Below, piece after piece: positions 59,101 to 64,000 of a stretch of 64,000 bases of DNA. Position 1 is the first letter of the stretch, and each line of letters begins with the position of its first letter. A model generated the notes under the pieces. It did not search any database and was not told the DNA's origin. It saw nothing but the letters and a program-made list of their open reading frames with translations. The DNA is taken from the NCBI RefSeq assembly GCF_910592395.1, contig NC_088313.1, positions 17,996,437 through 18,060,436 on the forward strand. The letters run 5' to 3'. The translations under genes were made by a program, and so were the position numbers. Source of the stretch: Lineus longissimus. Taxonomy: Eukaryota > Nemertea > Pilidiophora > Heteronemertea > Lineidae.

Positions 59101-62100
59101 CTTGAAGACCTAGCTGGATGTGTCATGACAGTGTACCCTTCCTGCACTGAGGGTGATCTGGAAAACCTTGTCAGAAGTGGAGCCCTCTCTGGAGGTGTGT
59201 TTGGAAGTTTTGATGCCCGCGTATGCTTTGAGGCCTCGACCCTGCGCCCAGTGAAACCAACGACACCAGGACCGAAATGCCCTGGTAACCAAGATCTTAT
59301 CTCTACAGCAACAAATCAATGCCTGCAACAAACTGTAGCAATAGTTTCTGCAAAGTCACTGGTCGAAGCCTGCAGCTTATTGGAACAGCTCGGCCTGTGT
59401 GTCATTGCAAACCATCCTGGCTGTACCATGACTGATATGGAGGAGTTGGTTCGCAGCGGAACTCTCTCAAGTTTGTCGCAAACTTATGATCCTCGAGAAT
59501 GTCTTGCACTGAGAACTACTGAAGGGCCACAAGTTGAAACAACCAGGCTACCTGTTCAGACAACCAGGCCACCTGTTCAGACAACCAGGCCACCTGTTCA
59601 GACAACCAGGCCACCTGTTCAGACAACTAGGGCACCAGTGCAGACAACTAGGCCACCAGTGCAGACAACCAGGCCACCTGTTCAGACAACCAGGCCACCT
59701 GTTCAGACAACCAGGCCACCTGTTCAGACAACCAGGCCACCTGTTCAGACAACTAGGGCACCAGTGCAGACAACTAGGCCACCAGTGCAGACAACTAGGC
59801 CACCTGTTCAGACAACACAGGCTCCAGTTGAGACAACCAGAATAGTAATGCAGACAACAGCAGCACCATTTGAAGGAACAACCATGGCGGCACCTGAACC
59901 AGTTGTGTTTGAAGGAGACTTCAAAGTCAGCAACCTGAACTTCTCCCAAGAACTGCTCAATGAGACTTCAGATGCATACAAGCAGTTGTCAGATACATTT
60001 GAGAATCTCCTCTCTGATGTCTACTTGCAGTCCAGCCTAGCAGACAACTTCGACCGCATTGAAATCTTGGGCTTTGCCAAAGGCAGTGTCATTGTTTTGT
60101 TCAGGATTGTCTTCAAATCCCAGGCAACTGTAGGATCAGCAACACTAGCTCCAGGTTTGACTGTTGCACCAGAACCGGTCATCAACATAGAAATCATTGC
60201 CAAGGCCATCAGTGATTACATCTCCTCCAACCCAAATGTGATCCAGATCGACCTGGAATCTATTTCTGTAGCTCAAGGTGAGTAGGCTTAATTTTAAAAA
60301 AAACTTCTCGTGCCTTATGAATGATCTGCGCAGCTATTGCTCTGATCAGAACTCGAAAAAAAAGTCTTAATAACCAGTCTTGTTTCATCAAATCTTCCAA
60401 TACCATGCAGTGTTACGTTTAGAATAGCTCAACGAATCCTTAGCAATAATCCTGCTAATATAGACAATGCTGAAGTGAGGCCTTTTGAGTGTAGAGAAAG
60501 TCATTCATGTGGTGTCAATTTTATTTTCAGTGACTGAAGCCCCTACAACAGTGCATCCTGTGACTACACCAATGAGAGAGACAACAGTACCTGTCCAGGG
60601 GACAACAGTACCTGTCCGAAGGACAACAGTTCCAGTCCAGGAGACAACAGTACCTGTCAAAAAGACAACAGTACCAGTACAGGAGACAACAGTACCTGTC
60701 CAGGAGACAACAGTACCTGTCCAGAAGACAACAGTACCTGTCCAGAAGACGACAGTACCTGTCCTGAAGACAACAGTACCTGTCATGAAGACGACAAGAC
60801 CTCCCCGTCATACCACACCAGAACCAGCAACAACACCAGGTCCGAAATGCCCTGGTAACCAAGATCTTATCTCTACAGCAACAAATCAATGCCTCCAACA
60901 AACTATTGCAATAGTTTCTGCAAAGTCACTGGTCGAAGCCTGCAGCTTATTGGAACAGCTCGGCCTGTGCATCATTGCAAACCATCCTGGCTGTACCATG
61001 ACTGATATGGAGGAGTTGGTTCGCAGCGGAACTCTCTCAAGTTTGTCGCAAACTTATGATCCTCGAGAATGTCTTGCACTGAGAACAACAGAGAGGCCAC
61101 CATCTGAGGCTCCCAAGACAACACGCAGAATGACCACGAAAGAAATTGTCACCAGGGTACCAACTGTCAAACCAACAACAGCCAGAGGAACCAGTGCCCC
61201 GTGTCCAGGTGATCTTGATGATTGGACAGAAATGCTGCAGTCTTCCCCGTGCATGTCATCATTCATGACTGCGGTGCAGATAGTACAGAGTGGAGGCTTT
61301 ACATCTGTTGAGGCTTGCAGGTAAGAAGTCATGCCATGCTTTAGATGTTTGTTTCAACTCAATCTAGTCTTGATAGGTAATCTGTGAGTGTTCCACCTAA
61401 AACAGGACAACTACTTTTATAATAGGACAAAGTGACTAAAGTTGTCAACCCAGAAGATCAACTAGCCTACCTTTAAAGAACTGTAAAATGAACTAGCTAT
61501 TGCAAGTACTTTTTTCAAAATCTGTCCCATTTTTTGCAGGGCTTTCATGTCGGTCTTGATCTGCATACGAACTCATCACCAAGTGGAGCTCACCTGTGCC
61601 CTTGAGATCGTTGAGGTCTACACCCCAGGGATGTCGGCAACTGTATCCGTGTATTGGGACACCTTGAGTATTGACATGTGTGATGCTGAACTTTCTGATG
61701 ACCGTTGTTCCATGTCGGTGCCAGATTTGATTGCCAACACAGGAAAGTCAATGTGTCTGCAACATGCAACCAGCATCTACACGAGTTATCAAATGGAAGG
61801 ATTTGGAGTCAACACTTGCAAGTAAGTATACTCAGTCTCTCTGTTTCAGTCTTTAGACAGCCCAAAATTCATATCATGACAATTACTTCTTGGCTCTCAT
61901 ATAAGTCAGATTCAAAATTTCTATTTGAACGTAATTTAATGTGTCTCTTTTGCAGATCAACTCGAGATTTCATAACATGCATGGCTGATTACTTCGAGTC
62001 TTGCTTGCAATATGATGCAGCAGGTACTGTGGCTTTGCTTAGACCAGTGATTGTTCAAGAACTTGGGGTCGATCCTTGGACCTGTTGGGTTGGGACGACA

Positions 62101-63788
62101 TTGCCTCCAGTACAGACAACTAGGCCAACAGTTAGGACAACAATTCCACCAGTTGAGACAACTAGGCCACCAGTTAGGACAACAATGCCACCTGTTCAGA
62201 CAACCAGGCCACCAGTTCAGACTACAAGGGCTCCACGTGAAACAACCAGTGTACCGGCTGAGACAACCAGAATGCCAGTTGAGACAACTAGGCCAACAGA
62301 TAGGACAACAATTCCACCAGTTGAGACAACTAGGTCACCAGTTAGGACAACAATGCCACCAGTTGAGACAACTAGGCCCCCAGTTAGGACAACAATTCCA
62401 CCAGTTCAGACAACAATGCCACCTGTTCAGACAACCAGAATGCCAGTCCACTCAACAGAGCAGCCGATTCTGACAACTCCAGCGACAACTATGCCACCAG
62501 TGATAACCACAACTGAGGCTCCCCCAGTCATTGTTGATGGCGAATTCAAAGTCAGCAACCTCAATTTCTCACAAGAACTTCTAAACGAAACAAGTCCTGA
62601 ATTCCAGCAGTTAGCCGATACATTTAAAGACTTGTTGATGGATGCATACAATAAGTCAGCTTTTGGTGAAGATATCGCCTATATTGAAATTATAGGATTC
62701 AGTGCAGGAAGTGTGGTCATCAATTTCCGTATCGTCTTCAAGCCAAAGCCAGTTGTTGCGACATCTGCACCAGAGACTGGTACGACTGTTGGCAGCGCTA
62801 CTGGCACACCCAGCAGCGTTACTGTACGGCCAGTTAATGGAAGCACTCCAGGTCGACCAGATCCAGTAACCAAGGCACCGGTTGTCTTCCCAGTGTTGAG
62901 CCAAGCGTCTATTCTTGCCGTCCTTGATAAGTACATCGCAACGAAGCCAACGATTACTGCATCCAATGGTGAAAGCATAGCTGTAGAGATCGATCCTGCT
63001 TCTATTGTTGTTCAAATAGGTAAGTTCACAAACTAATCTGCATAGAACAAAAGTCCTAATGCTACAATTGTAAATAAGCTTTACTGAAAGAGATGACTTA
63101 GTTAAGCTAATGCTGGCATTTGCCTCTGACACTGATTGAGTAACTGGCCCAAGATAGCTGATTTGCAGTGGCTGAGAATGAACTGAGGAAGTGAACTACT
63201 TTGGAATCCACCCCTCCCATACTTTAAGGCCTATACCTCAGTCACACTCTACTTGATTAACTTGTTTGTTTCAGTGACCACCACCACTTCAACAACGACA
63301 ACAACAACTCCACAACCAACCACAACAACACCGCAACGGATGACAACAACACCAGAGCAGATGACTACCGCTCAAGAACCAACTACCGCGTTACCACCAA
63401 CCACAGCTACACCAGAAGGTATGAAAAATTCAATCTAATCAAAGACGAAGGAGTTTGGTATGATTGGGTGGCGGGGATTGGAATCACACTTGTGAATAGG
63501 TCCAAGTCGCAGAAAAGAACAACTTCTAATGGCGATGCTGGTAGATCGGAGAAAGCATAGCAGATTCAAGACAACACAACAAGATGATGAACAACATTTG
63601 GGCATTCAACCAATCCCCTTTTTCCTTCTGAACGCTTCCTTCAAAGGTTTTTCAGCCAAGTTTATCTAAATGTTTCAGGAACTGAAGTCGATGTTGAGTT
63701 TAAGATCACGAACCAGAACTTCACTGAGGACCTCTTAAACAAGTCTTCAGATGCCTACAAGGAGTTGGAGAGGCAGATCATCGAGTTG
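29136..63788 (+). CDS. Giant type II transmembrane mucin with repeated SEA and cysteine-rich modules (3' end beyond window)
   Basis: Forty-five exons, 6,169 codons, still open. Exons: 29136-29198, 31258-31438, 34761-34928, 35332-35397, 35640-35749, 36025-36092, 36393-36559, 36983-37131, 37464-37567, 37703-37860, 38015-40069, 40315-40421, 40742-40809, 40985-41133, 41527-42639, 42846-43192, 43404-43465, 43659-43816, 44121-44638, 44836-44903, 45141-45298, 45480-45708, 45817-46179, 46324-48031, 48242-48309, 48681-49478, 49767-50069, 50423-51225, 51506-51810, 52028-52268, 52478-52989, 53148-53394, 53742-54103, 54419-54647, 55214-55514, 55683-56039, 56328-56630, 56759-57148, 57403-58613, 58928-60277, 60531-61320, 61540-61821, 61956-63019, 63275-63418, 63679-63788. 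All phases agree. There is no signal peptide; a cytoplasmic tail (1-112) precedes one helix (113-136) with Arg on the N side, implying type II topology. Beyond lie 12 complete SEA domains plus one partial, Thr-rich repeats for O-glycosylation and Cys-rich cassettes. Probable role: apical or cuticular glycocalyx (inference). Exon 1 is the least certain. Confidence 0.85.
29199..31257 (+). other. Mucin intron 1
   Basis: Two-kilobase intron containing a poly-T/poly-G run (about 29767-29803) and the degenerate tandem array described separately. A 102-codon plus ORF at 29641-29949 runs through the homopolymers and is not credible as coding. Confidence 0.5.
29985..30420. repeat. Degenerate ~120-bp tandem array, about 3.5 units
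   Basis: Successive units repeat attggct...tattgtc...caaatc...aagtgag...caactc...aatcccttcatc.gac...ctgatt at about 29993, 30112, 30235 and (partial) 30388. Divergence between units is substantial, so the array is old. Non-coding, inside mucin intron 1. Confidence 0.6.
31439..34760 (+). other. Mucin intron 2
   Basis: A 3.3-kb intron between the cytoplasmic-tail exon and the membrane-anchor exon. It carries a MITE copy (about 32480-32837) and a 103-codon plus ORF (33264-33575) with no recognised family. An extra in-frame cytoplasmic exon is possible but not needed: exon phases already match (1 to 1). Confidence 0.4.
32480..32837. mobile_element. MITE copy with internal tandem duplication (intron 2)
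   Basis: The right end reads ggggttccactgta, the inverse of the tacagtggaacccc end seen in the element at 54774. The interior shares the gttggttcattttgagcag and gaaaatatttttggac-type blocks, and the segment cataagttcaaaattctgaa occurs twice about 140 bp apart. The left terminus is not preserved. Confidence 0.6.
34853..34924 (+). other. Transmembrane helix of the mucin
   Basis: Codons for WCIAVVIFLVLCTIAAVIGV followed by AIYF, a 24-residue uninterrupted hydrophobic stretch after SYRTRTY. By the positive-inside rule the N terminus faces the cytoplasm. It is the only long hydrophobic segment I found in the predicted protein. Confidence 0.85.
35640..36559 (+). other. SEA domain 1 (exons 5-7), no GS cleavage motif
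   Basis: Three exons with the family layout: FELRLTLSNIAYSPSLG strand, a helix ending before a phase-0 intron, DYLDVLVF strand before a phase-2 intron, then GGFARSVAEVFLKAEH and FVVDKNSISAI. The GSVVV self-cleavage motif is replaced by ARSVAE, so autoproteolysis is unlikely. Confidence 0.7.
36290..36370. mobile_element. MITE fragment directly upstream of exon 7
   Basis: Contains gatgttggtaatg, ttgattttgagcagaaaaa, gtgaaaattgtttttggac and ttagaaatttttg, matching the interior of the family at 32480 and 54774. It ends about 20 bp before the exon 7 acceptor at 36392. Confidence 0.5.
36983..37860 (+). other. SEA domain 2 (exons 8-10) with furin-type site
   Basis: The layout matches the other SEA copies (FQGSFQIANVNYTEEL; LDYVEVTGF; LTVYFKIVLKP; VVEKESITVE). 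Between VEVTGF and the next strand lies AVASAGRRKKRAIT, with a perfect R-K-K-R proprotein-convertase consensus where others have GS(V/I). The middle exon is 104 nt instead of the usual 68. Confidence 0.8.
38015..40069 (+). repeat. Mucin exon 11: two Thr-rich coding tandem arrays
   Basis: One 685-codon exon. The first third (38030-38685) is an irregular (A/S)PTT array of 5-residue-like units such as TAAPTTASPTTKAPTTEAPTT. The remainder (about 38695-39920) is some 29 tandem 42-bp units encoding ATTQPEETTTAEVE, nearly identical at DNA level with recurring D/E, Q/R and A/T variants. Dense Thr suggests heavy O-glycosylation; the Glu gives strong negative charge. It is flanked by phase-1 introns on both sides. 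Confidence 0.9.
40315..41133 (+). other. SEA domain 3 (exons 12-14)
   Basis: Contains VSLIDISFKSTNTFTEELN, IQQIVVLGF, then SGSIIVNLRILLK with an intact GS(I/V) cleavage dipeptide, and FNIDVNSISAG. Exon lengths 107/68/149 with phases 1-0-2-1. Confidence 0.75.
41527..42639 (+). repeat. Mucin exon 15: Thr-rich linker with 63-bp tandem array
   Basis: A 371-codon exon. After an irregular Thr/Pro segment it holds about nine tandem units (roughly 42010-42600) of 21 residues, VTTPEMEETTTEEAEITTQP(M). The central five units are almost identical in DNA. Symmetric phase-1 exon. Confidence 0.9.
42846..43816 (+). other. Thr-rich linker plus SEA domain 4 (exons 16-18)
   Basis: Exon 16 starts with an LPTT/QPTT/ELPTEPTT linker and then YDVEFTITNLNFTVDLND. 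Exon 17 is 62 nt (IESIEIISIR) and exon 18 has QGSIIVMFRVNMKPG with an intact GS and QIDRDGVKV. The SEA core starts near 43083. Confidence 0.8.
44121..45298 (+). other. Thr-rich linker plus SEA domain 5 (exons 19-21), GS motif lost
   Basis: The linker has TTEEVYTFEPEVTTD-type units. The SEA starts near 44530 with FAVSFTISNLNFTEDLLN, then AIAFIEITGF, but continues SSGVDVNLKIVLKG: the GSVVV motif is replaced by SGVDV, so cleavage is unlikely. It ends FQIDRESISAKL. Confidence 0.75.
45611..47422 (+). other. Cysteine-rich cassette, copy 1 (exons 22-24)
   Basis: About 600 residues made of five successive Cys-containing submodules. CR1 has CRELEKLVFC and NCHPYDIDYI. CR2 has HGWEQMSRGDNWK, ISYCMLNESV and GCSVMEYF, ending APPFMP. 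CR3 has CSHY, QCRNMSYLLNCLYR and HGCHPLDVDSI. CR4 has YYLGMGHPG and NVSMRAGCSVVEYF. CR5 is CPDV...GLCLMKEHRGC...FDPLIC. It is absent from families I recognise; its spaced Cys within amphipathic helices recalls helical Cys-rich extracellular domains in general only. Introns at QC/R and RC/Y present in copy 3 are missing here. Confidence 0.75.
47423..48836 (+). other. Thr-rich linker plus SEA domain 6 (exons 24-26)
   Basis: The linker includes TTERPEV units and 8-residue TTDYPEFE repeats (about 47750-47870). The SEA starts near 47930 (FDVEFKITNLNFTNDLLN), uses the 68-nt middle exon (IAYIEIIGF) and has PGSIVVQFRIVFKEK with an intact GS motif, ending FAIDTSSIVVEK. Confidence 0.8.
48322..48430. 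mobile_element. MITE terminal fragment in intron 25
   Basis: Begins tacagtgg, then gaaccccggtcggtgagcac and cggtaacgcgaccaccc: the inverse of the right end of the copy at 32480-32837. The remainder is rearranged. Confidence 0.55.
49024..51215 (+). other. Cysteine-rich cassette, copy 2 (exons 26-28)
   Basis: The same five submodules in the same order: CRELEKLVFCAYHAMRQ and DPYDIDYVI; HGWKGMSQMDEWK, LSYCMLNETV and APPFMP; CSHYSWLVN, NMANLLTCLYRQTY and HGCHPLDVDSIILGNRRYLE; CDFSGIRSYYVGMGHPG, NVSMKAGCS and DPAMCYLVAPP; CPDVMTLV...GYCIGTHYPAC. Introns follow at SIC/Y (phase 2) and QC/R (phase 2). Confidence 0.75.
51506..52268 (+). other. Thr-rich linker plus SEA domain 7 (exons 29-30)
   Basis: The linker is built of TTPRPT and TTPKVTRPAR units. 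The SEA (from about 51704) has FDVEIRLQSQNFTDDLMD, and then one exon carries both IEDIEILGFREGSVIAIF and the C-terminal half, so the phase-2 intron is absent. The GS motif is present. Confidence 0.8.
52478..53394 (+). other. Repeat linker plus SEA domain 8 (exons 31-32)
   Basis: Exon 31 holds five 24-bp TTDYPEFE units (52498-52640) and five 27-bp TTPRATEEA units (about 52690-52850), then FDVEAKLENSSFTDDLLD. Exon 32 reads IEDIEILGFREGSIIVLF with an intact GS. It is closely related to SEA7, suggesting a tandem module duplication. Confidence 0.8.
53742..54647 (+). other. Repeat linker plus SEA domain 9 (exons 33-34)
   Basis: The linker again has YPEFGTTD/FPEFETTE 8-residue units (about 53780-53945). 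The SEA has FRVMNLNFTDDLQD, VEILGFSPGSVVVMYRVIL (the canonical GSVVV) and VVDLDSILPG. Confidence 0.8.
54774..55177. mobile_element. Complete MITE copy, Tc1/mariner-like ends (intron 34)
   Basis: A 404-bp unit with terminal inverted repeats tacagtggaaccccgtt and agggttccactgta, TA at both outer edges as in Tc1/mariner insertions, a gtggtcg-type subterminal repeat, and an AT-rich core containing ggttcattttgagcaaaaaa and a second copy of the aactgcagtttttggtga segment. It has no coding capacity. Confidence 0.75.
55416..57829 (+). other. Cysteine-rich cassette, copy 3 (exons 35-39)
   Basis: The five submodules again: CR1 CRGLDELVFCVHKSMKQ and SPFDIDYLMI; CR2 GWKKMAPYGDWKKA, LSYCALNETVLAGCS and APPFMP; CR3 CSHYTMLVN, NMANLLTCLYRQTY and HGCHPLDIDTIIIRNRKYLE; CR4 CDFQALVPYYLGMGSPG and VSMRAGCSLVDYYTT; CR5 CPDLRGLT...GGCILQRNPGC...FDLTTC. 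This copy keeps introns at KC/R, TC/Y, QC/R and RC/S and seems the least reduced in intron number. Confidence 0.75.
57844..58613 (+). other. Extra CR5 module, short linker and SEA domain 10 (exon 39)
   Basis: A second CR5 (CPADDILI...GYCVLSFYPAC...FDPWVC) follows directly. After a short Thr/Pro linker comes SEA10: VYFKVNNLNFSQDLLN, IEVLGFGPGSVIVMFRIVF and IQIDLASVAVEL. It is all in one exon, so both SEA-internal introns are gone. A 25-residue Thr/Pro insertion sits after the GS strand. Confidence 0.8.
58928..60277 (+). other. Two CR5 modules, TTRPPVQ array and SEA domain 11 (exon 40)
   Basis: CR5 copies at about 58999-59226 and 59270-59515; then about 14 units of 21 bp encoding TTRPPVQ (59535-59830); then SEA11 (FKVSNLNFSQELLNET, IEILGFAKGSVIVLFRIVF, IQIDLESISVAQ). 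One 1,350-nt exon. Confidence 0.85.
60531..61320 (+). other. TTVPVQE array and CR5 module (exon 41)
   Basis: About eleven 21-bp units encoding TTVPV(Q/K/L)(E/K) (60575-60800), then a CR5 module (60838-61083) almost identical in DNA to the second CR5 of exon 40, then a linker and the first Cys (CPGDLDDWTEM) of a divergent Cys module finished in exons 42-43. Confidence 0.85.
61540..63019 (+). other. Divergent Cys module, TTRPPVR array and SEA domain 12 (exons 42-43)
   Basis: The Cys module includes EVYTPGMSATVSVYWDTLS and CMADYFESCLQYDAAG, ending GVDPWTCW; it resembles the CR4 plan loosely. The array (62095-62450) has 21-bp TTRPPVR/TTIPPVE units. SEA12 has FKVSNLNFSQELLNET, IAYIEIIGFSAGSVVINF and IDPASIVVQI, with a Thr/Pro insertion in the C-terminal half. 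Confidence 0.8.
63275..63788 (+). other. Thr-rich linker and N-terminal part of SEA domain 13 (exons 44-45)
   Basis: A symmetric phase-1 linker exon (TTTTPQP units) precedes VDVEFKITNQNFTEDLLNKS, followed by a phase-0 donor at 63789. The rest of SEA13 lies to the right of the window; 63789-64000 is intron with no visible feature. Confidence 0.8.
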
Positions 63789-64000
63789 GTAAGTGGGATC
63801 TGATTCTGCAGAAAGATTGGAATAACGTTCAACTTAATATCACAAAAAGCTCTAAGTTCTCTTGATCAACATACTTGTTGTTTGTTAAAGCTTTCTACAT
63901 GTGAATTCCTGCAATTCATACCAAGTGCTGAGTACAGTATTGTGAGTAACTTGACATGATTGTTGCCCTATTGTACTTACAACATCAACACTTACTTTCC

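Noticed and set aside
59548-59949. Antisense and alternate-frame Cys/Trp/Pro-rich ORFs
   Set aside because: Shadows of the TTRPPVQ 21-bp array.
1-64000. CRISPR arrays, operons, ribosome-binding sites, phage or plasmid features
   Set aside because: The window is intron-rich eukaryotic nuclear DNA; periodic sequence is coding mucin repeats, not spacer arrays.

Overview
This is animal nuclear DNA: every gene is split by GT-AG introns, untranslated and intergenic DNA is long and AT-rich, and all recognisable products are metazoan housekeeping or surface proteins. An invertebrate is likely. The nuclear receptor has the DHR96/NR1J-type P-box ([10 protein letters not shown]) best known from protostomes, so a protostome, perhaps lophotrochozoan, is my best guess. 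The species cannot be read from the sequence. I assembled gene models exon by exon from splice sites, reading-frame phase and remembered family sequence. Phases agree at every junction reported, but no transcript was available.

Layout: (1) 1-3168, minus: AUP1, lipid-droplet/ERAD acyltransferase-CUE protein, with its 3' end beyond the window. (2) 4637-8881, plus: an NR1J/DHR96-like nuclear receptor. (3) 12359-17676, minus: SUPV3L1/SUV3 mitochondrial RNA helicase, complete in 13 exons. (4) 17818-21263, plus: Abraxas-family MPN- scaffold, complete in 7 exons, whose start codon lies 141 bp from that of SUPV3L1 (shared promoter). (5) 23522-27040, minus: N-acetylglucosamine kinase (NAGK), complete in 10 exons. 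(6) 29136 to the right edge, plus: one enormous gene with at least 45 coding exons (6,169 codons in the window, still open). It encodes a predicted type II membrane mucin: a short cytoplasmic tail, one membrane helix, then 12 complete and 1 partial SEA domains. These alternate with Thr-rich tandem-repeat mucin segments and with a repeated cysteine-rich cassette that I do not recognise.

Genes alternate in strand, giving divergent pairs (AUP1/NR, SUPV3L1/Abraxas, NAGK/mucin) and convergent pairs. No shared pathway links the first five. The mucin is the accessory, fast-evolving part: it carries 42-, 63-, 21-, 24- and 27-bp coding repeats, duplicated modules, and a conserved 1-0-2-1 intron-phase signature per SEA domain that is eroded by intron loss toward the 3' end. 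One SEA domain (SEA2) has a furin-type RKKR site where the family's self-cleavage GS motif should be.

Mobile and repeat DNA is modest: a LINE C-terminal fragment, a Tc1/mariner-like MITE family (TACAGTGGAACC ends), a ~740-bp inverted-repeat unit beside NAGK, a degenerate tRNA-like sequence and two non-coding tandem duplications.
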